Numbered from the stretch's first letter, positions 15,726-25,161 are shown. The stretch is DNA of 38,116 bases from Deltaproteobacteria bacterium HGW-Deltaproteobacteria-1 (GCA_002840635.1 PHBN01000003.1:1-38116); one strand, 5' to 3'. Notes: generated by a model not told the origin, from the letters alone. Program-made: numbers and translations.

Positions 15726-16709
15726 TTAAAGCGGTGCTAGAATATAGTCACCCTCCTTGAACCCTTTAACTTCAACGATTTCTTTAATTCTACGGCTGTA
15801 TTTATATCTTTCGATGTAAACGACGATGTTAATTGCTTCCGCAATCAGGACTTGCTGTGGAGTGGGAACTGCTTCTTGTATGAGTTGTTCCATGCGAAAT
15901 AGCCCACCTTTAGCGCTGTTGGCGTGGACAGATGCGCTGCCTCCACTATGTCCAGTGTTCCAGCTTTTTAGGAGCGTCAAGGCTTCCGGGCCTCTGACTT
16001 CTCCAACAATGATTCTGTCTGGCCGCAGGCGCATGGTTGCCCGCAAAAGGTCATTCATGGAGACATGTTCACGACTTCGTAAAAAAACTACATCCTTTGC
16101 TGAACATTGCAGCTCAAGGGTATCTTCAATGATGATGCAGCGATCATTTGTCTTGGCGATATCGTCAAGAATCGCATTGATAAATGTGGTTTTGCCGCTG
16201 CCTGTTCCGCCGACAACTAAAATATTGTTTTTCTCGACAATGGCTGTCTTGATCTTTTCTTTTTGGATTTCCGTCAAAATACCCTGACTGACGTAATCAT
16301 CAAGCGTAAAAATCATTATTGCTTTTTTGCGGATTGTAAAAACAGGCTGTGCGACAACCGGCGGCAACATACCCTGAAAGCGACTTCCGCTTCCCGGAAG
16401 TTCAGCGGAGACCATCGGGGCGTTGGCATTGCAAACACTCCCGGTAGAACTAGACACAAGCTCCACAACCCTTTGTGCGTCCGCCGGCATAATGATCATG
16501 CCTGTGTCGCTCCGCCCTGTGCCCAGGCGATCAATCCATAGATGACCGTCGGGATTGAGCATGATTTCGACGATTTCATCATCCATCAGAAGTTTGTTGA
16601 TGGTTTCGCCCAACGCTGTTGACAGCATGCACATCAAACGCCCATGTGCGGTATCGATAGATCGAACATTGGATTCCGAGGAAACCATGTACTCACTATT
16701 TGGCTTCAT
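15726..16709 (-). CDS. trbB: TrbB, VirB11-type hexameric ATPase
   Basis: The domain order is normal: an N-terminal region (MLNPDGHLWIDRLG), then the RecA-like ATPase with Walker A VVGGTGSGKTTFINA, the Asp box IIEDTLELQ, DLLRATMRLRPDRIIVGEVR and the His box TGHSGGSASVHANSA. It powers pilus biogenesis and substrate transfer together with TrbE and TraG. I chose the ATG at 16709 (MKPNSEYMVSS), which has an AGGGGAAAG site and gives the usual 327 residues; the tracked 16751 start adds sequence from inside the upstream gene. It overlaps that gene by 14 bases. Confidence 0.96.
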   Translation of the reverse strand: MKPNSEYMVSSESNVRSIDTAHGRLMCMLSTALGETINKLLMDDEIVEIMLNPDGHLWIDRLGTGRSDTGMIIMPADAQRVVELVSSSTGSVCNANAPMVSAELPGSGSRFQGMLPPVVAQPVFTIRKKAIMIFTLDDYVSQGILTEIQKEKIKTAIVEKNNILVVGGTGSGKTTFINAILDDIAKTNDRCIIIEDTLELQCSAKDVVFLRSREHVSMNDLLRATMRLRPDRIIVGEVRGPEALTLLKSWNTGHSGGSASVHANSAKGGLFRMEQLIQEAVPTPQQVLIAEAINIVVYIERYKYSRRIKEIVEVKGFKEGDYILAPL

Positions 16710-17193
16710 ATTTTTTACTTTCCCCTGTAATCTTGCCGATATTCTGCTCAAAATCTTCAGGTGTGAAGATTTTGTCTTCTTGAAGATCTTTAAGCAGGGT
16801 ATCCCCTCCGGATATCTTGCCAGACAAAATTTTCATAAAGGTCATCCATCTCCGGCTCGCTTGCGCCGCCGCGGCCGCCTTTTGGTCGTCTGGCAGTTCA
16901 GGTGATGTGGTTAAGTAACCTCTGATAAAGAGGGCATCCATTTCGGTCAATATCTCAATTTGTTTCAGTAATAATTTTAGGTAACGATCTTGCCGGTCAA
17001 AACGTTTTGCAATGGCTGCTTCTGTCTGAATAGCGGACTCCGGCGAAAAATACTCTTCAATTGCATTGACAATAACTGAATTCATGGACGCCGGCTTTTT
17101 ATTAAGGTACTTATATTCCTTGCATTGAAGATAAAGGTTCTTAGGCATTCTCACTATCGTCGCCACACAATCAGTTTTTTTGTTCTTCCTCAT
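16696..17193 (-). CDS. Ribbon-helix-helix protein between traG and trbB
   Basis: The N-terminal 50 residues (VATIVRMPKNLYLQCKEYKY, then PASMNSVIVNAIEEYF) have the beta strand and two helices of a CopG/Arc-type DNA-binding domain, followed by a helical region rich in Ala (DDQKAAAAAQASRRWMTF). In Tn4371-type transfer regions a CopG-family gene is found at this exact position. It could repress the transfer operon; no operator was identified. It starts three bases after traG and overlaps trbB. Confidence 0.8.
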   Translation of the reverse strand: MRKNKKTDCVATIVRMPKNLYLQCKEYKYLNKKPASMNSVIVNAIEEYFSPESAIQTEAAIAKRFDRQDRYLKLLLKQIEILTEMDALFIRGYLTTSPELPDDQKAAAAAQASRRWMTFMKILSGKISGGDTLLKDLQEDKIFTPEDFEQNIGKITGESKKYEAK

Positions 17194-17196
17194 TGG

Positions 17197-19176
17197 CTAA
17201 AATACCTCTATGGATGAAATTGGTTTATCTGCTTGCCATGGCGGCGGCATATCTTTTGCTGCCGCAAAGTGCTTGAGGTCGTTGACTTTGTCGATTGCAT
17301 CGTCTTTGGGAAAATATTGTTTGTATTCCGGCATTTTTTTAATTTTATCGATATCCGCTCCCGGAAAAGCGTCGTCGATGCTGAAATCAAGGACTAATAA
17401 ATTATCCTTTGGCTTATACATCAGCACATCGCTGTTGATTGGAGCGTCCATGAGTCTTTTGGCAAAGTTTTTATCTCGGAAATAAAAATTAAGATGGGCC
17501 ATTATGGGCGGTCTGCCGCCGACAAATATGATTTCCCGGTCTTTGGGCAATTGTAATACTTCACCTGGGGTCAACAGAGCCCGGCTGATTTGCGTCGTTG
17601 AGATCGATGTTTTGTCCAGCCAGGCGCTAAGCCTGTGGCCGCTGTAACTCTTGTTTTCCACGAGCTGCGTTTTAGTGCCGAGCATTTTTGAAATAAAATC
17701 CGGCGTTGTGCCGTCATTGGGGGTAAACACGACCCGCACATGGCAATTGTCCGTGATGGAATTATTGACACAATAAGTTTTGTTTAATTGGTTCATGGAT
17801 TGAATGACCAACAAAGCCGTAAGGCCATATCCGGCAATGAAGGCCAGGGATGTTTCAAAAGCATCAAGCCGTCCCAGGGCCGGGAATTCATCGAGAAGCA
17901 GCAAAAGACGGTGTTTGTATTGCTTCACAGGTATTCCGTCTTTAAATTGCATCGTTTCGGTAAGACGGCAAACGACCTGGTTGAGTATCATTCTTATCAA
18001 TGGCCTTGTTCTATTGATATCTGACGGAGGCACAAGCAAGTATAATGATACCGGCCGGTCATGGTGCATCAGATCCGCAATGCTGAATTCGCTGACCGCT
18101 GTGTTATATGAAACGACCGGGTCACGATATAACTCTAGGAAAGACATAGCCGTCGATAAAACACTGCTGCGCTCCCTGTCGCTCTTATTCAATAGTTCTC
18201 TGGCCGATTGTGCAACAACAGGATGAGTAAGGGAATTAAAGCCGTAAATCTCTTTGAAGAGGGCTTTGTTAGAAGTATGTTTCGTCTGCATCATTAGGAT
18301 CAGCGTCTGTTCAAAACTCATCACAGGATTTGATAGAAAGGTTGCCATAGCGGATAAAGTAGCCTTATCCTTCATCGTGTATTTCAGATGCAGCATGACG
18401 CCCACAAGCAGGGCGTGGCCCGTTTTGCTCCAATGGTCCAGATCGCCCTTCCCGTGCGGATCAACGAGCATGTCGGTAATGTTCTGCACGTCCCGAACTT
18501 CGTTTTTTGTAGATAGTCTGATTTCGTCCAGAGGGTTGTAACGCACCGAGGATTTATCCATAGAGGTGGGATCAAATTTTAATACTTTATTGCCAAGGCT
18601 GCTTTTTCTGTATCCTGCGGTAATGCCGTAATTTTCGCTTTTGATGTCAGTGATCAACACGCTGTGGGGCCAGCAAAGAAGAGTTGGAATAACGATGGAC
18701 ACGCCTTTCCCGGCACGAGTCGGAGCCATGAGCATAACGTGTTCCGGGCCATTGTGCCGCAAATAGTAACCTTCTTCTGTCTTGCCGAGGATGACCCCCT
18801 CATTGTCCAGCAATCCGGTCTTTTTTATGTCATCCAAGTCTGCCCACCGAGCCGTACCATGTGAAGACAGCTCTTTTGGTTTTCGTGATCGCCAGACGGC
18901 GGCGGCCAATGCAAAGAAAAGGAATAAACCGGTCCCCGCATAAACAGCAATAGCTGCCCGATCAAAGGCTTTTGGCGCTTGTGCGCCATACAAGTACCAC
19001 CAATTTAGAAACTTCGGCGCATAAATGGGCGTTTGATCCATGGAAAAAAGCGGTTTCCCGAATAATGAAGGATAGTGCAGCAAGGCGGCCACCCATTGCG
19101 TGGAGATCCAAACAGAGGATAAGCATAAACAGACCATTGCAATTAAGGATAAGATTAAAACTTTCGTTTTGATCAT
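17197..19176 (-). CDS. traG: TraG/VirD4-type coupling protein
   Basis: Two N-terminal membrane helices (ILSLIAMVCLCLSSVWI and AVYAGTGLFLFFALAAAVW) are followed by the ATPase domain, with Walker A APTRAGKGVS near residue 155 and Walker B LLLLDEFPALG, then LVIQSMNQLNKTY. The coupling protein links the relaxase-DNA complex to the Trb channel and pumps DNA. At 659 residues it has the usual length. Its start overlaps the relaxase stop by four bases (ATGA). Confidence 0.98.
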   Translation of the reverse strand: MIKTKVLILSLIAMVCLCLSSVWISTQWVAALLHYPSLFGKPLFSMDQTPIYAPKFLNWWYLYGAQAPKAFDRAAIAVYAGTGLFLFFALAAAVWRSRKPKELSSHGTARWADLDDIKKTGLLDNEGVILGKTEEGYYLRHNGPEHVMLMAPTRAGKGVSIVIPTLLCWPHSVLITDIKSENYGITAGYRKSSLGNKVLKFDPTSMDKSSVRYNPLDEIRLSTKNEVRDVQNITDMLVDPHGKGDLDHWSKTGHALLVGVMLHLKYTMKDKATLSAMATFLSNPVMSFEQTLILMMQTKHTSNKALFKEIYGFNSLTHPVVAQSARELLNKSDRERSSVLSTAMSFLELYRDPVVSYNTAVSEFSIADLMHHDRPVSLYLLVPPSDINRTRPLIRMILNQVVCRLTETMQFKDGIPVKQYKHRLLLLLDEFPALGRLDAFETSLAFIAGYGLTALLVIQSMNQLNKTYCVNNSITDNCHVRVVFTPNDGTTPDFISKMLGTKTQLVENKSYSGHRLSAWLDKTSISTTQISRALLTPGEVLQLPKDREIIFVGGRPPIMAHLNFYFRDKNFAKRLMDAPINSDVLMYKPKDNLLVLDFSIDDAFPGADIDKIKKMPEYKQYFPKDDAIDKVNDLKHFAAAKDMPPPWQADKPISSIEVF

Positions 19177-20960
19177 CTCTCAATTCCTTTATTCATGTCC
19201 TTTAGCTGTTCGATTTGCGCCATGGATATGTGCGCAGGTTCAAATCCGGCCCGCTCGCGCTGCACACCGATTGTCACTTCCAGATTATTCTCCATCGCCC
19301 GCTCCATACCGGTTTGATAGGGAAGAATGGCAACTTCTTTTGAGTCTGTGTTCGCCACAACCGCGTAAGGACCGTCACTCAATCTATCGACCTTAACGAC
19401 ATAGCCGTCGAAAGTTTGACCGGCTTTGAGATCCGCTTTTGTGTATCCTCTGTCTTTGAAAGCTGAGTATATTTTGTTGTGTTCCGCCGCCTCTAATCTA
19501 TTAAAAGTGTCGTATTTTAAGGACGGCTTCCCGGCTCCCGGGGTGTTGGTTAAACCTCTCTCCTGCAGTATTTTAAAGCGTCCCTGCTTAGCGATATGGA
19601 TATCCCTATCGACTGCGGACAATACTTTATCTGCTGGTGCATCGAGCCCGTGTTTTGATATTTCACGGTCTAAATATGTCGGCCCTTCCGCCCTGATTTG
19701 CTCCACAAGAGGTAGTCGCGACAAGGTATGAACTTTGATATATTTGCCTTTAGCCTCAATCGTAACCAGCGATCCCGTTACAACTTCGTACCCTTCCCTT
19801 TCTGAATATTTGGTCAATGGGATGTAATGAGCCTTGTTGTCCGTCGCCTTGACGATGATGTACTTGTCATCTCTCAATTCGTCGGTTAATCCCTGTCCGA
19901 TTACAACGCCCTTTAGCTTGCCAATATTATTGCCCTGATTATAAATTATGCATTCGGGTACTGTACATTCACCTCTCATGCTGGCGTGCATGGCTTTAAT
20001 AATATCTCCGCGTGTGCCAAGCTGTTTCAGCGTTTTTTCAGTTTCGGAGTGGAGTTGCCATTTACCCGGTTCTTTTTCCTCGGCAAGCCCTAATTTGTTC
20101 AAATGAGTGAGCCGTTGGTGCAGATAATCGCGTTGGATTCGCGCCTGCGAATCAGTGGGTGTAATGGATATATCAACAACATTATCTATGCTGGTCCTGA
20201 TCAATTTTTTGTCCAGTTGGGTCAGCCGCTCTTTGTGGATATCATTTTCAATTTGCTTTTCTAGATCAAGAGACGTCCTGTGTCCCAGGTGTTTAGTTGC
20301 AATCTCTTGAGCCCGCACACGGATGCCATTGGCCATGTAATCTCTTTTTATATAAAGGACGTTCCCCTTGTCGTTGACGCCCCGAATAAATAGATGTGTG
20401 TGCGGATTGTCTGTGTTGTAGTGATTAACCGCCACCCAGTCCAACTTCGTATTCATGTCCGTTTCCATGCGGTCAATTACGTCTCGTGTATATTTTTTTA
20501 AGTCCAATTCATGGGCATTTTCCGGCGAGACAATCAGCCGGAAGGAATGTCGATCCTGACCGCATTTGTCGGAAAATTTATTCAGATCTTCTTTTGATAT
20601 TTCTTCCGTTTTTTCATTAAAAGCCCGCGCTTGCTGCCCGTCCATGTCAACGCCGTTTCGTGTGATATAGTTTATGTGTTTACTGATCATTCTGCTGCCT
20701 GGTCTCGACTTCACGACGCGGCTCTTGACTAAAACACGCTGCTGCCCGGGTTTAAATTGCAAACCTCCCCTGCCCTTCCCGCCGCCTGTTGATGACCTGT
20801 GAAATGATCCGTGCAGGCCTCCTCCGAGTCGCTTTAATTCACCATAAAAGGAGCGGTCTGAAGCCCCTTGCTGCCCCCTTTTACTGCCCATACGCGACGG
20901 CTTAAATTTATCGTCGTCTGCTTCGTCCACATTTTTTGGTATGTAGTTTAAATTATTCAT
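19173..20960 (-). CDS. MOBP-type relaxase with DUF3363 domain (RlxS-like)
   Basis: The N-terminal relaxase domain has the candidate catalytic Tyr98 in KHINYITRNG and the metal-binding His triad H180, H187 and H189 in HYNTDNPHTHLFIRG. The charged lead-in (GKGRGGLQFKPGQQRVLVKS) and the later segment (KEPGKWQLHSETEKTLKQLG, TRGDIIKAMHASMRGE) match the DUF3363 relaxases of Tn4371-family elements. It should nick the transfer origin and stay attached to the strand that is moved. The region before its start contains clustered GATATC sites. It is 595 residues long and appears intact. Confidence 0.95.
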   Translation of the reverse strand: MNNLNYIPKNVDEADDDKFKPSRMGSKRGQQGASDRSFYGELKRLGGGLHGSFHRSSTGGGKGRGGLQFKPGQQRVLVKSRVVKSRPGSRMISKHINYITRNGVDMDGQQARAFNEKTEEISKEDLNKFSDKCGQDRHSFRLIVSPENAHELDLKKYTRDVIDRMETDMNTKLDWVAVNHYNTDNPHTHLFIRGVNDKGNVLYIKRDYMANGIRVRAQEIATKHLGHRTSLDLEKQIENDIHKERLTQLDKKLIRTSIDNVVDISITPTDSQARIQRDYLHQRLTHLNKLGLAEEKEPGKWQLHSETEKTLKQLGTRGDIIKAMHASMRGECTVPECIIYNQGNNIGKLKGVVIGQGLTDELRDDKYIIVKATDNKAHYIPLTKYSEREGYEVVTGSLVTIEAKGKYIKVHTLSRLPLVEQIRAEGPTYLDREISKHGLDAPADKVLSAVDRDIHIAKQGRFKILQERGLTNTPGAGKPSLKYDTFNRLEAAEHNKIYSAFKDRGYTKADLKAGQTFDGYVVKVDRLSDGPYAVVANTDSKEVAILPYQTGMERAMENNLEVTIGVQRERAGFEPAHISMAQIEQLKDMNKGIER

Positions 20961-20970
20961 AATTATAATA

Positions 20971-21067
20971 GTGATATCATGATTTAATAAATATTATTAT
21001 CCACTTACGCTGTCCGGTGATATCGTCAATAGCCACTTGATATCATGGTAACTATATGATTTAATAA
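20971..21067. promoter_or_regulatory. GATATC repeat cluster before the relaxase gene (possible oriT or operator)
   Basis: Within 100 bases there are three GATATC palindromes (at 20973, 21019 and 21039), with a fourth at 21083 inside the neighbouring gene. Two copies of ATGATTTAATAA lie near 20979 and 21056, and CCACTT occurs twice. The region lies directly upstream of the relaxase, where transfer origins or relaxase autoregulation sites are often found. I could not match a known nic sequence, so the oriT call is only inference. Confidence 0.4.
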
Positions 21068-21741
21068 CTTAATCCAGATGCGTGATATCGCATCTTTATC
21101 TTGCTGTCCTTCCTTACGTCGTCCAGTTCCCCTGTTTCTTCCTTCTCTGGGGCTTCATTTTTTACAAAAAAAACAATGCTGTTTGTATGGCAGCTCGGGT
21201 GGCCAACAGCGTTACTGCGGCCAGGGTAATAAACTGAAATATTCGGCTTCTCTTCAATGATGGGAATGTGACCGGTTGCGCCCACTGCTTTCAAAATTTT
21301 ACCGACATATTTTTTACCTTTGTACGGGCTGCCGGTATTGTAACTTGACAATGCTTTCAGCAAGGTCGTATCCGGTTCGTCAGCAGGGGTCTTTAATGAA
21401 TGATCTCTGTAAAAACTTTTCAGGATCTTTGCGCCGACAGATACGTTGTAGCAAGGATCAAAAAGCATGGTGTAGTCAATCCCCGGCCGGTTGAAGTGGA
21501 GCGAGTTGATTTGCATCAAACCGACGTCAAGAGAATGCCCGGCGGAATATAAATATTTTGTCAGATCGATTGCCTCTTCTTTTGATCTTGGGTGGTGCGA
21601 TCTGCCCGTGCTGTTGTCGTTTATCGCCAGCTCGTTGTAGTTGCTTTCTACCTTGATGATTGCATTCAATGTGTCGGGGTGCACCCCTGCTCCGCACTGT
21701 GATAAAAGCATTGAGCCGACAAGTAAGACATTTAAGAGCAT
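21061..21741 (-). CDS. Lytic transglycosylase (VirB1-like)
   Basis: A short hydrophobic leader (LLNVLLVGSMLLSQCG) suggests export, possibly as a lipoprotein. The SLT fold follows, with the catalytic Glu in IIKVESNYNELA, the SLDVGLMQINSLHF segment, and LLKALSSYNTGS. These enzymes cut peptidoglycan so that the type IV channel can cross the wall. The C-terminal 50 residues are charged and unrelated to the domain. An AAAGAAAGG site precedes the ATG, and the gene lies 16 bases after traF. Confidence 0.93.
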   Translation of the reverse strand: MLLNVLLVGSMLLSQCGAGVHPDTLNAIIKVESNYNELAINDNSTGRSHHPRSKEEAIDLTKYLYSAGHSLDVGLMQINSLHFNRPGIDYTMLFDPCYNVSVGAKILKSFYRDHSLKTPADEPDTTLLKALSSYNTGSPYKGKKYVGKILKAVGATGHIPIIEEKPNISVYYPGRSNAVGHPSCHTNSIVFFVKNEAPEKEETGELDDVRKDSKIKMRYHASGLSY

Positions 21742-21757
21742 GCCGCGAAACCTTTCT

Positions 21758-22309
21758 TTAAAATGTGATAAGAGGCTCTGCTACACCCCGGATCGATGTC
21801 AGTGGGACTGCTCCAAAATAGCGTCCGTCGAATGAATTCTTGATGTAAGTGGAAACAGGTAAAAAATGATCTCTGCCGACAACGTGACACCCTGTGATGT
21901 GAGTAATGGGGAGCCCGTGGCTGTCTTTCTCGTGTACCGGTCCGGTATATTGGTTGTTTATGTATAAGTGGTATGATTTGTCGGCCCGGGGCTTAACGCA
22001 ATATGTTTCACCCGCGACGGCTCCGATGTGCTTTAAAAGGGGCCAGCCTTTCGGAAGCCATTGCCTTTCATGAATCAGGTCTGCCGCGGTCTTTGGCGGG
22101 TTAAAGACCACTATGTCCCCTTTATTGAAACCACGGGGCTTTTTTACATGATAAATGCCATAGGGCAGGCTCTGTGAAGCATTGATAAAGTAATGCGACT
22201 GTATATGGGTTGCCGTCATGCCCATGGTTGCAAAAACCGTCAATAAGATGATTATAAACATGATCATTTTCTGCCTTTTATTTAACTTGCGGTTCGCCAT
22301 CTTTGTCAT
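21758..22309 (-). CDS. traF: TraF, S26-type conjugative peptidase
   Basis: After an N-terminal membrane helix (MIMFIIILLTVFATMGM), the S26 motifs appear: Ser47 in ASQSLPYGIY and Lys93 in PLLKHIGAVAGE, with the later CHVVGRDHFLPVS box. In IncP plasmids TraF matures and cyclises the TrbC pilin. The start is either 22309 or an ATG nine bases later (MANRKL); it overlaps the end of topB, so translation is probably coupled. Confidence 0.94.
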   Translation of the reverse strand: MTKMANRKLNKRQKMIMFIIILLTVFATMGMTATHIQSHYFINASQSLPYGIYHVKKPRGFNKGDIVVFNPPKTAADLIHERQWLPKGWPLLKHIGAVAGETYCVKPRADKSYHLYINNQYTGPVHEKDSHGLPITHITGCHVVGRDHFLPVSTYIKNSFDGRYFGAVPLTSIRGVAEPLITF

Positions 22310-24284
22310 GGTACCAAACCGTGCATTCTGGATAACGAGTGCATCCCCAAAAATTTTTTTCCTTCCATGTCCGCTTAATTAATTTTCCTTCGTGGCACGC
22401 CGGACAATACATAGCCCGGCTGTTCTCCACCAGCGTTGTCCGGGCCAAACAGCAAATATGACCAATAAATGATCTTTGTTCCTGCATGAAATTATCGAGT
22501 GAATCATTGCCGCTTAGAATCTTGTCAAATGACATTTCCCATGTAGCTGTGGTGTCCGGGTAAGTTAATTCATCAGGTAATGCGGCAATCAGGGAACAAG
22601 CCTCTTCCGAGGGGAGTAAATGTTTTTTGTCTTGAAGGATGAACCCTTTTTTGATGATTTCGGCGATGATATTCGCCCTGGTTGCTTCTGTCCCGATCCC
22701 GTTGGCGTCTTTGAGCCTCTTTTTCAGGTCATCATTTTTTACGTGCAGATGAATTGATTTCATTGCCTGGATCAGGCTAGAAGCGGTGTAACGTTTGGGA
22801 GACGTGGTTGTCTTTTGCACGATGGCGGCATTAATAAACAACAGCTCATCGCCGGTTTTTAAATCAATGGGAAGCGGTGCTGTCTCCGGTACATCCTTAT
22901 CATCACCGTTATGTTCATTATTACCGGTGAATATGCTTTTCCAGCCTTGCTTTAGGTCTATTCTGCCGCTTGTCTGGAAGTTTTCGCCGGCAAAGACAAT
23001 GTCGGACACCGATTTTTTGTAAGTATAATCCGGATAAAATTGAGCAATAAAAGATTGAGCGATTAAAAAATATATATTTTGTTCGGTGTCCGACAGCCTG
23101 CCAAGGTCACAAAAGGTAACCGTTGGAATAATGGCAAAATGGGATGTGATTTTGGCGTCATTCCATGCCCGGCTCATGTTATGCAGTGAGGCACCACTGG
23201 TGGCCCACTTAACCAGGTCGCTGTTTACGGACATGTGCGATAAATTATTTAAAATATTCTCTGAATCAGAAAAGAGGTTTCTCGGCAAATATTGGCAGTC
23301 CGCCCGAGGATACGTTATAAGTTTTTTCTCATATAAAGATTGGGCGGTTTTTAAAACATCCAGAGGATCGTACCCAAATTGCTTCCCGGCAGCAATTTGC
23401 AATGCGGATAAAGAATAAGGCAAGGGCGGCGGCTCTTTTTCTGTTGACGATTGATGTGCTGTAATGAGCGCCTTACCGTTTTTATAAGAATACAGTGATG
23501 CCTTTAAATCGACCGCTGTGTCGCCAGAGGTTAATCGACCGTCAGTATCCAGGCATCGTTGATTATCCTTGGGAAGCCAGGTGGCGGAAAACCCGATTCC
23601 TGCCTGTTCTTTTTTGAACCGGGTGACCACGGAATAATAATTAAGCGGCTTAAAATTTTTAATCTCGTTTTCCCGCCGGACAACAAGTGCAATCGTTGGC
23701 GTTTTTACGCGGCCAATGGGAAATGTCTTTGAATGACCGTTCTTTTTTGCGGCAAGAGTAACTGCCCTGGTTAAATTGTAACCGATAAGCCAGTCGGCCC
23801 ATGATCTGCCCATTGCCGAATATTTTAAATTTTCAAAATTCTTGTTGTCTTGGATATTTCCCAGCGCTCTGTTTATTGTCCGTTCGTCCAAAGCATGGAG
23901 CAACAATCGTTTGACGGGTTTTTTGCAGGCCAAATAATCAAGCAGTTCGTCTACAAGCAGCTGCCCTTCCCTATCTGGATCGCCGGCATGGATAATTTCA
24001 TCAGCCTGGTTGATCAGGCGTTTAATAACCGTGAATTGCCTTTTACATTCGTCGTTGACCAATAATTTCCATGTTTCTGGTATTATCGGTAAATCATCAA
24101 CGCTCCAATTTTTATACTTTATGTCGTAGTGATGGGGCTCCGCTGCGAGCAAAATATGCCCTTGGCACCAGGTTACCAGGCCAGCCGATGTTTCAATGTA
24201 ACCATCTTTTTTGCCGTGCGGGGCCGGCAAACATGCGGCTATTTCCTTGGCCATCGACTGTTTTTCCGCGATGTATAATTTCAC
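22278..24284 (-). CDS. topB: DNA topoisomerase III-type (type IA) enzyme
   Basis: The 668-residue protein begins with a Toprim domain (KLYIAEKQSMAKEIA; IHAGDPDREGQLLVDELL) and carries the catalytic Tyr in KKLITYPRADCQYL, together with FPIGRVKTPTIALVV. It ends with a Cys4 zinc ribbon (YCPACHEGKLIKRTW, FWGCTRYPECTVWY). Plasmid type IA topoisomerases, such as TraE of RP4, unlink single-stranded passages during replication or transfer. The start codon is GTG, overlapping the TGA of the DUF2840 gene. Confidence 0.96.
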   Translation of the reverse strand: MKLYIAEKQSMAKEIAACLPAPHGKKDGYIETSAGLVTWCQGHILLAAEPHHYDIKYKNWSVDDLPIIPETWKLLVNDECKRQFTVIKRLINQADEIIHAGDPDREGQLLVDELLDYLACKKPVKRLLLHALDERTINRALGNIQDNKNFENLKYSAMGRSWADWLIGYNLTRAVTLAAKKNGHSKTFPIGRVKTPTIALVVRRENEIKNFKPLNYYSVVTRFKKEQAGIGFSATWLPKDNQRCLDTDGRLTSGDTAVDLKASLYSYKNGKALITAHQSSTEKEPPPLPYSLSALQIAAGKQFGYDPLDVLKTAQSLYEKKLITYPRADCQYLPRNLFSDSENILNNLSHMSVNSDLVKWATSGASLHNMSRAWNDAKITSHFAIIPTVTFCDLGRLSDTEQNIYFLIAQSFIAQFYPDYTYKKSVSDIVFAGENFQTSGRIDLKQGWKSIFTGNNEHNGDDKDVPETAPLPIDLKTGDELLFINAAIVQKTTTSPKRYTASSLIQAMKSIHLHVKNDDLKKRLKDANGIGTEATRANIIAEIIKKGFILQDKKHLLPSEEACSLIAALPDELTYPDTTATWEMSFDKILSGNDSLDNFMQEQRSFIGHICCLARTTLVENSRAMYCPACHEGKLIKRTWKEKNFWGCTRYPECTVWYHDKDGEPQVK

Positions 24285-24733
24285 ACTGCAATCCTTTCCA
24301 AAATAATAGAATTTTTATTGTTGTGTATGCGGGGTTCCATGTTTGCCCTGAAACGATTACCCGAAGATCGATAATATGCTGGGGTCAGCGAAGAGAGTTC
24401 AGTGTTATTTTTTTTGTGTTTTCTGAGCCACGTTAAAACGCAATCGACGTGTTTTCTGCCTTTTTCCTGGATAAGTATCTCTGCGCCGGGTTTTATAAAA
24501 TCTATTACCCTTCCCTTCTCATATTCATTGAGTGCCCTAAGGATTAAAATCTTGAATCGACGGGTTCCATACGTGCTGTAAGTTTTACTGAGAATGCAAA
24601 ATACGCTGTCGGGCTTGAAACCAGCCAGAGTGTTGTTTTCACCGGGGGTAATCACTTCAAAATCCGGCATTCCGAAAACAAGCTTGTTTTGACCCGAATT
24701 GTTAGAAAATAATTGAACTGTCGTTATAGGCAT
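24281..24733 (-). CDS. DUF2840 protein
   Basis: From the ATG at 24733 (AAAGGT upstream) the protein has 150 residues: KLVFGMPDFEVIT, AGFKPDSVFCILSKTYSTYG, RFKILILRALNEYEKG, KPGAEILIQEKGRKHVDCVL and PAYYRSSGNRFRA. This order matches DUF2840, known mainly from the transfer regions of Tn4371-like elements where it precedes traF. Function is unknown. The tracked start at 24859 adds 42 residues that do not fit the family. It heads the long transfer operon, directly downstream of a cluster of dyads. Confidence 0.85.
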   Translation of the reverse strand: MPITTVQLFSNNSGQNKLVFGMPDFEVITPGENNTLAGFKPDSVFCILSKTYSTYGTRRFKILILRALNEYEKGRVIDFIKPGAEILIQEKGRKHVDCVLTWLRKHKKNNTELSSLTPAYYRSSGNRFRANMEPRIHNNKNSIILERIAV

Positions 24734-24937
24734 GGCATACCTTTCCGTAGTTAATAGTATGTGCTGTGCAAAAGTGATTGTTGGTGAATTAATGATCTGG
24801 GGCGGATATAGAGCAAACCATGTGCCAGGTGAATAATTTGTCTCGCATATTTTATGCAACTTATGAATTATAAATATGAATATTTGATTAATGCCTGCAT
24901 TGTGTTATTTTTTATGGGTAAATAGTAAACATTTTTG

Positions 24938-24973
24938 ACTTACCAAGTAACCGTGTTGGCTTACCTGGTAAGT
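24938..24973. repeat. 13-bp inverted repeat before the DUF2840-topB-tra operon
   Basis: The arms ACTTACCAAGTAA and TTACCTGGTAAGT pair at 12 of 13 positions around a ten-base loop. It lies about 200 bases upstream of the first transfer gene and is a candidate operator or origin hairpin. Confidence 0.6.
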
Positions 24974-24977
24974 CCGG

Positions 24978-24996
24978 AGAGTTATCTAGTAACTCT
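24978..24996. repeat. 7-bp inverted repeat
   Basis: AGAGTTA and TAACTCT enclose TCTAG. It is adjacent to the larger dyad and may belong to one protein-binding region. Confidence 0.5.
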
Positions 24997-25065
24997 GACA
25001 TGCCCCTAGGACGTCGTTTTTTTATAAGGAGCCCTTGGTATTAGAAAATGGCATTAAAGGCCTCT

Positions 25066-25085
25066 AGGCTTAAAATTTAAAGCCT
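25066..25085. repeat. Near-palindrome
   Basis: AGGCTTAAAATTTAAAGCCT pairs at its six-base ends around an AT-rich centre. Confidence 0.45.
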
Positions 25086-25122
25086 GAGCCATACAATTGC
25101 ATAATCTCTGGGTCGAATTCCC

Positions 25123-25136
25123 CGCCGCTCGCGGCG
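25123..25136. repeat. G+C-rich hairpin 1
   Basis: CGCCGC and GCGGCG enclose TC. It resembles the second hairpin 39 bases away and could be a paired structural element of the origin. Confidence 0.45.
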
Positions 25137-25161
25137 AATAGAATGATAGCTCACGGAGATA

